Shown: positions 36,001-49,045 of the stretch, in pieces | How the letters are laid out: the number at the start of each line of letters is the position of its first letter | Position numbering within the stretch: position 1 is the first letter of the stretch | Source: Acridotheres tristis | Lineage: Eukaryota > Chordata > Aves > Passeriformes > Sturnidae | DNA: 64,000 nt | Assembly: GCA_037013685.1 (NCBI GenBank) | Contig: CM072892.1 | Span: forward strand, 20,093,501-20,157,500 | Reading direction: 5' to 3' | The notes under the pieces: model-generated | The model's database searches: none | Told to the model about the DNA's origin: nothing | The model's input: the letters and a program-made list of their open reading frames with translations, nothing else | Made by a program: the position numbers and the translations under genes

Positions 36001-39000
36001 GTTAGCAACTGTGTGTTAGGAGATATTAACTCTTTCTGAGACAGATTTTTAATGGAGGATTCTGCCAATCCTATTTCTTCTGGAGGGCAAATCAAGGTCC
36101 TTTGGGGCAGAAAGCAAATTTAAGTGGTGTTCCAAGAAGTTTGTCTCCCTGGAACATAGCTGAATTGGATAAACAATACATGTCTGCACTGAGCAGCCAA
36201 GCAGCCTTTCAGATGGCTGACACTTCCACAAGGTGGGCAGTCTCCACTGCAATATTAGTTTAAAATTGGCATAAAACATGTCATCTTCCCATTCTTAGGG
36301 ACAAAGCTCATATTAGACAAGAGGCTGCACTTGGAGCTATTTTGCTCCAAGCTTTAGTTTTTTGAAAATTGTTTCCAACATTGATGTCTTCAGCATGGCG
36401 GTTTTCATGGTATTTTTGAACTCATATGAGTTAATGATTTTGCTTGGTTGGTTGGGGTTTTTGGATAGGATTTTATTTTTATGTATTTAATAATTATATG
36501 TAAAAGCTTTCTACTTGGCCATGCTGGTGTAATTTTGCTCTGTCATAAGGCTTCCTAGTAGTCAGTGTGCATTCACTAAGTGCCTCTTAGGCACCTTTGG
36601 ATAGACACCATATGCTTGAAAGGTTTTATCTCTCTTAGAAGCTCCTTCCAGCTGTTTTTAAAAGAAACATTCTTGGTCTAATGTGTTTTTTACTTTTGAA
36701 AGAGAATGCAGTTGTGTAGATTTTTGGAATTTGTTTTCATGTTTTTTCTTTGGTGGGTAGTTTTTTTCTAGTTGTTTGTTTCTGTTTGTTTGTTTTTTTC
36801 TATTTCATGGATACTGAATCTAAGCATGTTAAGGCTGATGCTCCAGTTCTTTAAAGATTTTAAACATGGTTCTGAGCACTACTCAGCAGCAACTCAAGAG
36901 CATCATCTGTTGTGGGATCCTTAATCACTTCCCCATTAAACATTTGTTGATTGTGTGTCAGAACATAGGAACCAGTGTCAGAAGTGTGATATCCATTCTA
37001 TAGACCTGGAATGTTCAAGTCTGGAGTTAGCCCTTGCGATCGTGATCAGTTGTTACTGTTGAGGCAGCAACTGACACTTCTTCCAAAGAGCTGAACTGTC
37101 ATTTACAGTTCATAAGTGATGCAACTCCCAATTTATAGGAAACAAAGAGCTTTGCTTCAAGCTATAGATACAGAAAATAAAGACTTACAATATTTCTTTA
37201 ACCTTGAAAAAATAATCGGTGAGCACTTCTGATTTCTATTCCTAACCCACCTTTGAAAACTTGGGTAGTTTGCCTGTTGAAATCAGGCCACCTTCTGAAC
37301 ATTACAAAGTCAACACTGAACATTAAAATGTTGTAAGTTAAGAAGCAAATGTTCCTTTCCCATTATTATAATTTCTTATTTGTTACAGTCTGAAAATGTG
37401 GTACAATTCCCTTCTAGTGTGTGTACCTTTTTTCTAAATTGCATTTACTTTCTTTACCAGAAAGTTCATGGAACTGTTACAGCTTCTAACCAGCTCTGAT
37501 TAAAGGCGTGTTTCCTCTGTACATATGTACATTTCACCAAAAATTTGGGAACTAAAGGTGTCATCAATGGCGACTGGCCTTGCCTGAGCAAGTTATACTC
37601 AGCATCCCCAGGTTTGTATCAATAGAGCTACTAAAAATGTTGAGATTTGGCTGATTCTACCACAATCAAGATTGTAGGCTGAATAGGACAATTAAATAGA
37701 ATGAAAAATCATAGCTGATAACTCTCAACTAAGATGAAGAGGTATTGGTATGGTGTACAGATATTTGTTGGTTTATATTCCATGCAGAACATGTCCTAAG
37801 TAATTTCTCCTAGTACAATCTGCTTTTAAAATAGGAAAAAAAATACTTTGGTAACTTTGTAACAAAAAGAGAAAACTCAAGAGTCAAGGAGACTAATATT
37901 AATATGGCAGAATCTGGATAGTTTTGTTTGCAATCTACAGAAGAGCTTGATATTATAGGTTTTGCTATCCAGATGTATTTCTAATGAACAAGAGTCTGGA
38001 GGCCAGTCACTCTTTTTCATTTTCTTTGTGTGGAGAAGCTTTAAATGAAATCACAGCCTGCTTTTTGTAACTTGTAGGCCAACCTCCTTTACCTTATATA
38101 CTACCTAAGCTCAAGGCTGAAACAATAGTTGAAACTCTGAAGCTGAAAATAACTTTTACTGTGTAGCTAGTAGAACACATCCTGCTTATGAGCATTGTGT
38201 TTAATTTGCATTGTTTCATACCCTGTAATGGAAAGGAGTCCATAAGATCCTGGAATCTGGACCACAGTCTCTGCTCCTATTGTTGTAGAATTCAGTCCTG
38301 TGGAGACAAATGCAGTTGTCATCTTTGCTTTAGTATTAAACAATACTCCATAATGACATTTTAGAGCTGCAGGCAAAGTTTTGAGCTGTGACTGCAAATT
38401 GTTATTTGGCTGGTAAAAATCAGTAGGGAGGTGTTAGAGCCATTGTCTGAAGTTTATTTTTGAACGCCTTCCATCTAAAAGGCAGGATGCCAATTTCCTT
38501 TGGGTTCTTTTTTTCTGAGTTTCCCTTGGCTTCCCTGATGTATAACTGTTTTCTGATGCTAACAAAAATCTTCAGCATGTCTCTGTTTTGAAGTTTTCAC
38601 TGTCATTTAAGACATGGTGTAGGGCCTCCAGCGACGCACAAGTCTCACATACATAATTATACATTCTGTAGGAAGGGATCTGATTGTGATCTCTGATGAA
38701 TTTGTGTTGAGAGAAGAACTTAGGCTAAATATCTCAGATTTAGCACATGCCTTTAACACCACATACCTGCAGCTGCTATTGATATTTGTGCAGACCTTGA
38801 CATGGCTGATCACAGTTCATTTTTGAATATCACTGTTCATTTCTTCCTGAATACTCACAGGGAGCAATAGTGCACAGCTGCCCCAGTGGGAGTAATTGAC
38901 TTGAAATATGAAGTTCACAAAAATATTTTGTCTGGCTGCTTCTCTGTCTTCTCATCTTCTGTGCAGTACGCGCCTTCTTAGGCTAAAACTTTTGTAGTAC

Positions 39001-39539
39001 AATACTGCCCTAGCAAAGATCTGTGTCATGTTGTCAATACAGTCAGTCCTGGTACTGGCAGAGACCTCAGCAGGATGTTGCAGTCCACATGCTGAATACT
39101 AATAAAACAATGTGTTGATAGCTAGGAATTATTTCCCCTACTATTTAGCCTAAATTTGTTCATAAAGGAACAAAAGGTTTAGTGTGTTTTTTCAACTTTA
39201 GGTGAAGAAATACAGATATGTCCATATTTGGAACCTTTAGCTCTTTTAAGTAGGAAATACCTTTTCTTACTAATGCAGTCAGATTGTTTGATAAAGTAAT
39301 CTTCCTTGCTTTCATTTTCACCCTGCAGATATTATTAGGTTTAGTATCAATCTATCAGCTTAACTGCTGTGTGCTAGTAGTGCCCAGTCTGATAAAACAT
39401 TAATGACTGACATTGATAATGGCATCCAAGGATTTCAAACTGTCTTCTGCCAAAGATTACTTTACTAGTCAATCCATCCTTCATCTCCTTTAACACCTGA
39501 CAAGGAGTTAAAGATATCAATCAATTATAGAAATTATAG
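32508..39539. other. Gene-poor AT-rich sequence
   Basis: Apart from the GATA array at 33014-33060, I see only short open frames without motifs and no recognisable transposons. Several thousand bases here hold nothing I can annotate. Confidence 0.5.
33014..33060 (+). repeat. (GATA)n microsatellite, about 12 units
   Basis: Forty-seven perfect bases of GATA, flanked on both sides by ATGG units (33008-33013 and 33061-33070). The minus-strand reading gives a Tyr-Leu-Ser-Ile repeat, which is an artefact. Confidence 0.98.
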
Positions 39540-39770
39540 TGTAAGAACATGTGAACAGCCATTCCTTGTCTGACCAGTGATCTACGTAATTTATCAGCCT
39601 GTCCATGACACTGCCCAGCAGAAAAAGCTGGAGAGGAATGTATTGAGCAAACTCAGTATTCAGTTTCCCTTAAGCAGGGGTTTAGAAACTGCATCCAGAG
39701 GACTTTCAGCAGTGATAATACTTTCCATTATTCTGATTCCTGAAACCTTTTTATTTATTTACTTATTGCT
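39540..39770 (-). mobile_element. Probable 3' UTR fragment of an ancient CR1-type LINE
   Basis: The + strand carries GTAAGAACATGTGAACAGCC, then TTGTCTGACCAGTGATCTAC, and further on GGTTTAGAAACTGCATCC. Order and wording match the reverse complement of the old CR1 3' UTR common in turtles and crocodilians (the 'taagaac...gtcagaccag...tccat' pattern), heavily diverged. It may be the 3' end of the ancient copy at 40.9-42.0 kb, which has the same orientation. Confidence 0.5.
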
Positions 39771-40889
39771 CAATTCATATCAAAATGGATTCCCCATTGT
39801 AATGATTTGTCGAATGAAAAGTGGTTCCTTGTTTTTTGCGTTAAAACCTCCTGCCAGATCACCCATTTTACTTCCTCAGCCTGGAAAGCTATGAAGAGCA
39901 GCAGAACAGGATCTGAAGGATCCCATCCAGATCCCATTAGTAGAGGGACAGAAGGACAAGATACCAAGAATGGCCATGACTACCAGGCTTCGTGTATTGC
40001 AACATCACTTGCAAGTGTCAAGGCCCCTTTGTGCTAGCAATGGTACAGACTTCTGAGAGAGAGGATGATGCAAAGAATTCATACTCTGAACAGAAGGAGC
40101 TGTCAAAGTGGAATAATGAAAAAAAACAGGATTCTCATTCTTTCTCTCTACTTGGAAAGAGCTAGAAAGTCACAATTATTGCTGCTGCTGCCCAGACAAT
40201 AGGCTGGGAAATATCCTTATTCACCATCCTCCCACTTTTACTCAACTTTCTTCAGCTACTTTAGGCCTTTCCTGCTTGGACTCATATCAGGAAAAGAAGC
40301 AGAGGTTATGCAAATGAGTCAAAATGTGAATGGTCAGCAGAGAAGGGGTTCCCTCATATGTCCTGAACCTTATTGCACCAGGATCTCTGATACTGGGACG
40401 TTCAGAAACCATCTGTTGCTCCCTCCACAGGACCACAATTAGTGCAGAACATAGACTCCAAGATGAGAAGTATTGATTGCTACTCAGGGAAGCAACCACC
40501 TGCAGTGGGCAGGAGAAGGTAGAGAAGGTTCCAGATGAAGTATTAAGATTTATAACTACAACAACTTTACACTCACACCTAATATGTTGATGCTCCCTTG
40601 TATAATGCTGCTGTCAATAAAGGTGCATTCAGACATTGAAGACTAATTTGTGATACCAAGTATGAAGCTGAGGTAAAATTTGAGGAAAATGTAAGAAAAA
40701 GCAGTTATCCCAGAATTTGCAGCTCTAAATTTGTACCATGACTGCACCAATGAATGTCTTAAAACCAAAACAGAAATAGTACATGTAGACAGTAACAAGA
40801 GAAGGTAAGTACAGGTAATTCCATACTGGTATTTCTCCAGAATATTCTCCCAGCAACCAGGAGTCTACACATCCCTCTAAGACTTTGAT
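39771..40889. other. Unannotated stretch between the two ancient CR1 pieces
   Basis: No recognisable element. If the flanking pieces belong to one old CR1 copy, this kilobase is a later insertion or too diverged to read. Confidence 0.4.
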
Positions 40890-42000
40890 GATTTTTTTTC
40901 GGTGGGGTGTCCATTCTCTTTTTTATCTTTGCATGACCTTTGTCTTCTGTGGCCATATATTAAACAGCAGGGTGTTCAGGAAGGACTTCCTTCTGATACT
41001 TTTGAATCTAGCCCTTAACATCTTGCTGTTCTCTAGTTATTGTATTGAAAAGTATACTAAAAATTCTTCCACATTTTACTCTTTATCTTTTAAACCACTA
41101 CTATATTTCAATGGTCTCAGTTTCTGATTGTGGAATCTTAATTAATTAGTGTTTTTCTGGTTTGGCTCCCTACAATACTATTACATGTCTTTTTTTGATA
41201 TCTCTTCCAATTCTCCCTCTTTTGGGGAAGAGAGTTCAGACCTACTCACAATTTTCACAATACCAATGAGTCAGGGAGTTATACAGTGGAATAATCCTGT
41301 TCTTATGACTGCTGGTGTTCTACAGTCTTTTTCTGACTCTTACAAATTATTCAGATTATGTTTTCATCAAACTATTTAGTAAATCCTCAAGATTTTCATC
41401 CTGCCTTGAATTAGTCAGCCTGGAGCAACAGTTTATATGTGAAGTTCAGGTTGTTTTTCCCCATATGCATTTATCTAAGCTGAATTTCAACTGTCATTTC
41501 TTTGCCAAGCAACTCATTACCATGAGGCTTTTCTGAAACTGTCTCTCTTCTTTATTGCCTTGAATAGTTTAATGTCAGCACCATTATTTGGCACCTCAGT
41601 ATTCTTCCCCCTTTAATTAATTTATGAATACACTGAGGGCTTCAGGTCCCAGCACAAAACCCTGTGGGATTCCACTGGCTTTTTGTTCTTTGGCTCTGCT
41701 TCTGATCTCCTAAACAGTTCTTTATCCATCCAAGGACCTTCCCATGTTGTTTAGATTATTTAAGAGTCTTTGGGTGAGGAGCATTACTGACTGCCTTTTG
41801 AAAATATAAGTAGAGCATATCAAAGGGATACTCCTTGTCCACATTCTTAATTGCTTCTTCAGAGAAATTAAATAAGTTTGTGAGGCACAAATTTTCTGTA
41901 AAAAAACCTACAAGAAGCAAATAGTGTTGACTGTTCTCTCTTCATATTCATCCACATGTCCATTAATTGTAATAAGTAGGATAAATTCCACTAACATTTC
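40890..42000 (-). mobile_element. Ancient, highly diverged CR1/L3-type LINE, RT domain and C-terminus
   Basis: Reading the minus strand from 42.0 kb downwards, the blocks of a CR1-clade ORF2 appear in the right order with shifts in frame. They are NFSEEAIKNVDKEYPFDMLY leading into YLYFQKAV (from FFE.V...VDKG.PVD..YLDFQKAF); SWMDKELFRRS-type sequence at the WIxNWL position; GIPQGFVLGP near 41680; ADIKLFK (from FADDTKLFK) near 41575; QLKFSLDKC (from WQMKFNVDKCK) near 41490; and a C-terminal segment with KSFLNTLLFNIWPQ near 40980. It is AT-rich and full of stops. The family resembles the old CR1s abundant in turtles and crocodiles rather than young avian CR1. Confidence 0.75.
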
Positions 42001-45000
42001 AGAGGGCTGGGATGATCATTGGTGAGGTCTTCCTTGGGTGTCTCTGAAACTTCCGAAGAAGAATCTGTGTCATGTTGGCCATCGTTGTACCAAAGCAGTT
42101 TTAGGTACAAGATGCAATATACCACAACTAGTGCCTTACTACTTTATCTTGAGTTACCTTAGAGCTTTAGGGAGAACAGGAGCTGATGATAGTTTTTAAT
42201 TAATTTCTTATGTCTTTTGCAAGTTTCTTCCCATGATTTTTTTTTCTTCTTTTTGATTCCCCTTACTGTGCTATTTTTTCACTTAGCATGCCAGCACTGA
42301 AATTTTCTGAAGGTGTGCTTTCAGAGTTTAAAAGCTGATTTTATTCTGCTTTCTTCTGGTGTTTTCTGAGGCTTTCTTTATGTGCAGTACTACTTTGTCC
42401 TGAGAATCCAATACATGGTGGGTATTCCAAGCTGTGATTGGAAGCTTCTGATAGGAGGAGTGGCTGTAGAGCAAAACAAAGTGAAACGAAAGAAGCAGTG
42501 AAGAGGAAGGGAATATATTTCTAGTGACCAAGCATCTTGATGTGGCTCTATAGGAGAGCAGGAAAATGTTACCTATGCTCCACCAATGGAGTTTGGATAG
42601 ACTCGTGATATTTTGCTAAAAGGCATACAGGATGTTTACTGTAGAGTAGAAAATTGAACTCAGATCTTTAGGGTCCAGGACTGTCACACAGCCAAAGCAC
42701 CAGATGGATTTCTCTTGCTCTTATAATAAGTGCCATTGCTAGGGTGATCTTAGTCCTATTAGCAAGTCAGCATTTTCACTAGAACAGTGGCTTGAATAAT
42801 ATTGCAAATGAACTATAAAGAAAGGAAAATAAAAACAGAGAGATCAAGGCCAGTGGCTTTCAAGGAGCATGTTTCTTTTCTTAAACATTTGGCTGCTTTC
42901 TTCAAGAGGCAGTTGTGGGAAAGGAGGATTAAATAGGGGAAATACAAGAGAGGCAACTGGGATGTATACAGCTGCTCTTGAGAAAGAAAACTGAAAAAAT
43001 GTGTGGAAATATGTGGGGAAGAAAAAGTGCTTTATTCTGCTAGCTTACAATGTCAAAGAATAAAGGCTCATGTCAATATTTTCGTTTATTCTGTGGATTT
43101 AATTTTACTAGATGCAAATAATAAAAAAACAGAATGAAGGTAACAAAATATCAACATGCTCACTAAAGAACTAATTTTATTTTAATGGAATTTAAGAACA
43201 CTACTTCTATATGTGAAATTGTGGAGCATTATAAAAAGTCAGCTAATGAAAAATGTTTACTGGGAGACATATTTGTTCTTTCCTATGGCTCTATGTATGG
43301 TTCTTGCCTATGGTTATGCTATCTGCTGATTAAAAAGTGGGGTGCAGAATTAGATACTTTTTCTCTGCTCCTGGTTCAGGCACTGATTAGTTTGTAACCT
43401 CTGGCATTTACTTCGCATGTCCCAGCTGTAGAAATAATTGGAAATTATAATACAACATGAAATATTTTTACTGTATGTGCTTATAACCATCTTACCGTTA
43501 GATGATTGGTGTCATAAGTCCTCAGCATGTTCAGATTTCAGTATATGTTGTGTATTTTTAGTTTCCTCTTTTTCAGTAGTAAGTCTTTATATGAAGATAA
43601 GCTATCTGGACCCACTTTGACTTTCGTGGTCTATTTCCCCAGGAACTGGAAACTACCAATTACTATTTTGCATTCAAAGCAGTTTCTTATAATATTTCTG
43701 TTCATTCTGGCTTAAATGCTATGGGTTGTAAGCTTACTTTTAAAAGCATTTAATTAAAAATAAATAAAGGACTTTAGAATTGTATGCTAGTATAAGTGAA
43801 GTTATGAAGTTATACACATTAAACATTTAGTTTTAATAAAAAAACATTTAAAAATGCCTTATACCCCTTGTTCAATTTTGGATCTACCATGCCTTGGGCC
43901 CCACTGAAGTACAATGTAGGAATGGATAGGAAGCTTAGATACAACTCTGATATACAGAATTGTCTTTAAACCCTTGCTGCTTGTGCCATCTGTGCCTCTG
44001 CACAAGACTCTTTAGAGGAGAAAGGAAGATGAAACAGAAAAAAAGAAGGTACTTCAGGTAATTAAATGTATGCACCTTTGCACTACAAATATGAACACCA
44101 TTTTTAGTTGTTGCAGAAACTTGAAAATGATTAGTCAGTTGTGAAATAGCATTTATTTTGTATTGAAGACATCTGAGCTAGATCATTTTCTTTACAACTC
44201 AGATCTCAGAAGCACCTTTATTTTAATGAGCTTTTTCCTGTTTTTGTAGATTTATTGTGACATTTTATGTGCTACCAACTTTAGTGTTGAGAATTTGTAG
44301 TTACAATCCTCTTTAAAAGTTGCCCATCCTCAAGCCTCAGAAGCAAAGAAAATAATTTTACAATACCTGGCAACATAACATATTCAGTTTAGCTTCCATA
44401 ATTTTCTTACCCTGAAACTTTTAAACATGAAACATTTGTTAAATATGTCCCTGGCCTGATCAAAGTGATAAGGTAATACTGTGAAATGTTGTGACCTTCC
44501 AGGTTTTCACAGATAAAATACTGGACGTTCACCTCTTTCAATGTTCAGAATAGGACTATCTTGAATCTATTCCAGAAATGTAAAAATAAATAAAAAATCA
44601 ATACTTCCTGGAACATAGTACAAAGTTTGGAAGAGTAGCAGAGATAAGATAAGGTTCCCATGTGTGAAATCCTTTCACTTTTGTAAAGGCTTTCCTGTGT
44701 CATGAATTTCCAGTGAAAACAGTATCAGGAACTGATACAATGTCCTGAATGAAATGGAGTGGATCCCTTTTCCTCTCCTCATTTCACAAGCCCCTCTGTG
44801 CTATTCTGTACACTGAAATCACAGACCATATGGGAGTTGGAAGCAGGAGAAGCACAGCTATGCAGCCTTGAAACTCTCTGAGGGTGCCTACTGCTTCTGA
44901 TGGACAGAGCACACAGGAATGCTATTTTTTCTTCAAAACTCAGGACACCAGTCTCTTGGATTAGATAGACAATGGACCTACTATAACAGAGAAACTTAAA

Positions 45001-45985
45001 TGGAATAGAAGTGGTACTGTTGAGACAAATTAAGACACAGAATAAAACATCTAACATAAAGGCCATAAGGTATTTTGCTGCTTGCTTTTTGGGTGAGCTC
45101 CCAACAAAAATTAAAACAAAACAAAACAAAACAAAAACCCGAAAAAAGAAGCACCAAAACAACCCCAACCTAATATTTAGTCAAGTCTTTAGCTATTTAA
45201 CAGGGGAATGTGTTGCGTCATTTGTCTGCTGCTTCCAGGTGCTTAAAAAAGCTCAGTGGTTGCTCTCACTGAAACTTGAGTGCTGTCCAAATGTTAAAAT
45301 CAGTTTCTAAAAAGCTTAGCTCATTCTAGAAGGCGATGCCCTATGGGACAAAAACCAAAGGACACACTGCCCTACTTTGTCACTATCATTGGCACTTCCC
45401 TCTCAATTTCGCTGGCACAAATCTTTCTGAGACCATGTAATAAACTGGATCAAGGACTGAAAAAAACACCCTTCTTTTCTGATGAGTTATTTTGAATCCT
45501 TTCCCTTTTTCAGTTTAAAATGAGATGCTACAAACAGTTGTGCCCTCAGTGGTGAAGGGATACTCCACCTCTTTCTAGCAGTGAGTGGTGGAGATGGAAT
45601 ACATCAAACTTCTTTAATTCTGGATGGAAAACTTATTGTGATCTAGGCCACCTGATCACTGGTTAGATAAAGCTGTTGTACCGAAAGACTGCAGAAGGCA
45701 TTTGGGCACCAATATCCCTCATGCATTGAGTTCAAAGCCTAGGAAATACCCACAGAAAAAGGACATCTTATGTTTTCAGAAAAGCTGTACATATTTGTTA
45801 ATAACTAAAAAAAAATGGAAAGACATATAAATTGTGGTCCCTACTCTAGAAATCTCAGTACAATTTGGAAAAAGGCAAAATGTATGCAATAATTAGAAAG
45901 TGAAGTATAGAAAAAAAACAATTTTGAGATCAGATCCTGGTAAACTCTATCAGGTTGTTATATTCATAATCCATCATAAGAAATC
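42001..45985. other. Gene-poor AT-rich sequence
   Basis: Only short simple repeats such as the (AAAAC)n run at 45113-45137 are recognised. A few open frames of 60-129 codons have no motifs. Confidence 0.5.
45113..45137 (+). repeat. (AAAAC)n simple repeat, about 5 units
   Basis: Perfect AAAAC units followed by A/C-rich sequence. The neighbouring Lys/Thr-rich open frame on the + strand is produced by this repeat. Confidence 0.9.
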
Positions 45986-46400
45986 TGTTGTGGTTTAGGA
46001 TTGGTACTTCCCCATTTAGTGCTTCCATAGAGACTCTCCAAACCAAGCTGCTGCTCGCTTGCTCACTCCCCCCTTTCCCCTCTTACTCTCCTCTTTGGGA
46101 GGCTGGAGAGGAGGATTGGAGGCACAAAAGGCAAAGATCACAGGTTGGGATAAGGACAATTTACTGGAAACAGTAATGAAATAAGAAAATTAAGAGTAAC
46201 AGCAAAAATACTAATAACAAAGTGTACAAGACACGCAAAGGATTCCCATATGATTGCTTGGAATGGGGGTTAGCCGAGCCCTCCCTGCACCTGATCCCCT
46301 TCCCCTGGCAGTGATGTGTGAGAGAGTGGACAACACCAGTGCTCTGAAAGGAAGGTGTAAACGCCAATCCAGGCTGTATGTTCATGACTCTAGCTCAGTT
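45986..46400 (+). mobile_element. Probable ERV LTR fragment (avian ERVL-like)
   Basis: It begins with TGTTGTGGTTTA, the 5' end of a widespread neoavian LTR. CTCGCTTGCTCACTCCCCC follows, then a G-rich GGCTGGAGAGGAGGATTGG, then GGTTGGGATAAGGACAATTTA and an AAT/AGTAAC-rich stretch. These are the blocks of that LTR in the expected order. The 3' half is poorly recognisable and the end near 46400 is approximate. No internal retroviral genes flank it, so it looks like a degraded solo LTR. Family naming is from memory. Confidence 0.6.
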
Positions 46401-48289
46401 TTGAGAGGTGGTGGTGAATATATATGCTGAAAATCTATGTATGCCTCATATTTCTAATTGTGTTTTGTTCTTATTTCTTAGAACACACAGCATTCTCCCA
46501 GGGCAGGGAGCAGGCCCATTGGCAAGAAGCTGTGGAGTAAGCTTTCAGTTCAGCTTCCTGCACTGCACATGTTCTATGAATAAATATGGCTTCACTGGTT
46601 TAGGCTGACAACTTCCATCGAATGAATTTATTTGAGACTGGTCCTAGTGTTTGGATTTTGGTTTTATTAAGATATGTAGAACAGATGATGTTGAAGGGAA
46701 GTGTTATGAAACAGAATCTGGACTTATGTTTTGAGGCTTGGTCTTTCCCTCCTGATCTTCACTTTAATTAGCAGAGCTGGGGTGTGGCACTAAGCAGATA
46801 ATCCCCCCCTTCAGCAGCACAGCTGAATGCTGTTAATCTTTCAAATTGTCTTTAATTTAACACTCTTGTTGGTTAGCTTTGCATTTGCTTCATTAGTAAC
46901 CAAGTACATCACTAGTGGAAGAAAAGAATAGTTTTCTTTCCTTAGCTGAGAGAATTAATCCTTAAGAAAAATGTGAAGTAGTGATGATGCTGATTCATGT
47001 ACCACCTAAGGTATGAAATATAAGTAACTTGCTGGATTTTTTTTTTTTTAAATCTTTACTAGGCCTTTAAACAACATTAGTATTTAACTCAAATGCCTGG
47101 TGGCTTAAGAATATGAATGGGGTAAATTTTTAATCTGTCTAGGTCTCATTTATTGTTTGGCTGTTGCTGCATGTGTAGCAGCAGAAGGAGCTAGTCTGCT
47201 GTACTCATGTATACCAGAAAAGTTCCTCTTGCTTGCAGGCACATGTGCATCTGGAAAATGGCTTTGAACAATAAGTGCAGAGTAATTGTAGTTAATTACA
47301 AACTGCTTTGTAGTATTTGTTCCTTCTCATTCACCTTTGTCCTTTTCTTCTTTTCCCTTTTCATGTGTAGTATAGTATTTGAGCCAAATTTCAAGTACAT
47401 TAAGTACTCTGATGTATATTAGTGCTGATAATATGCTAAAAATTATGAATTATGTCTGTAAAGGCATCCTGCTTGAATGTGTAAGCCAGTGTTTGATGTT
47501 CAGTTCTGACAGGTTTCTGGATGTACTCTGAGGACTAGTTATTCTTGAAGAATAGTTCATTACTGTCTGATTTTCCTCTGGGTTTTTTGTTTTCTTTATT
47601 GTATTGAAGCTCATCTCTGCTGAGGCAGACTCGAAGAGGCAGACTTGTCCAATGTTATAAACGGACTTTTAAGATGAAAGGGTCTTAGTCAGAAATTTCC
47701 CAGATCTGAGGTCTTTACCACAGCTGTTCTGCAAAACTTGGGTCTGATTTTCTCATACTATAACACATTTTTTTATTCCTTCAGCTTTTTAAAAATATTC
47801 TCAGTGTGAACAAACAAAATTCCTCTCCATAGTCTCTTACTTACTTGAGTGGCATCATTAGGCTTAGGCTCCATGACAGTTTAAACCTGTTATTTATTTT
47901 ATAGTTTAGACTAAGTGACTAGGATTATATTAAAATTTTCACCAAAAATGGAAGCAAGAACAGAAAATAATACAGTTGAAAATGTAGCTAACCTTTCCAT
48001 TGGAATTTCCTGATTTTGAAAGTGGTTTACCAGACTTGGATCAGATTTTGAAACATTTATGCCTCTGTATAAGTTTGCATATACACGGATAACATTAGTC
48101 ATTAGATAAATGTTTGCAAGAACATAAGAGTGTGTTAATTTTTATTTTCATTTCATTTTCTACATTTTCCTTAAGAAAAAAGAAATGCTTGAAAGTTCTC
48201 ATAGAAGTACTCCAAGTAGGATTACCAAGGCTGAAGGAGGTCAGTAGATGGGAACTTCCCTGAGACTCATTAATCACTAGGAGACAAAA
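46401..48289. other. Gene-poor AT-rich sequence
   Basis: Contains an AATAAA at about 46578-46583 shortly after the LTR fragment, which could belong to its 3' part. Nothing else recognised. Confidence 0.45.
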
Positions 48290-48296
48290 TAATACC

Positions 48297-49045
48297 ATGG
48301 ACAGATGGCACATGACTGTCCTGCTGTTCCCTTGCCCCTCACTTATTTCTTGCCAAGCATGGAGTAGTGGGATATGGGAGACTAAAAGTTCACAGGATGG
48401 ATGCTATGGGGGGAGAGGAGAACTTGAGGCACTGAGTGTGTTAAGTGGAAATATGTTGCTCCACAGCATGGAAAGATGGAAAGTTCATTTAAGTGAACTT
48501 TCAAAGACCTGTATTGCTATGGGAAAGGTTACTTTTGTTCCTGTGAGAACAACAAAATTCAACTATCTTCTCTCAGATGGGCTGATCAATTTTCATTTTT
48601 TTTGCTTAGAAATTTTGGGAAAAATTGGCCATTCTCCTGGCTCCGAAAAGCAATTTTTCTTGCAAAGACTGGATGGCTTGGAGAAGCTGACTAAAACTGA
48701 AAGGTTTTACAGTTATTTTCATTATGTGCAGCAAAACAAATATCACAGATTTGACTTTTCCAGTATTGCAAAATGTATTTTGTGACTTTCCCTTGTCTCA
48801 AGACTCCCTTTAACCCAATTCTTGCAAACACTGGAAGATTGCTCCCCTCTCACAGCAAGGATTATGTAGTAAGGTCCAGCTTTACAGCTGCTGAAGCTGT
48901 TCTTTGCTCTGTGATCCTCAGATCTCAGAATGACCCTTTGGGGCCAATAGTAGCAGGTGTTAATTGGAACAATCTTTTGGCTGCTGTGATGCGCTCTAGG
49001 GACAAGCTGGGGTTTAAAAGCCATGTGTATGCATGCCAGATCTGA
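48297..49045 (+). other. Two overlapping open frames without recognisable product
   Basis: A 162-codon frame (48297-48785) is the longest ATG frame in the window. It overlaps the start of a second 90-codon frame (48773-49045) in another phase, so about 750 bases are open apart from one shift. A rough stop-codon estimate for this base composition makes a single frame of this length unsurprising in 64 kb. No signal peptide, domain, splice context or family likeness is evident. It could be chance, a decayed retrocopy, or part of a non-coding RNA. I do not call it a gene. Confidence 0.15.
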
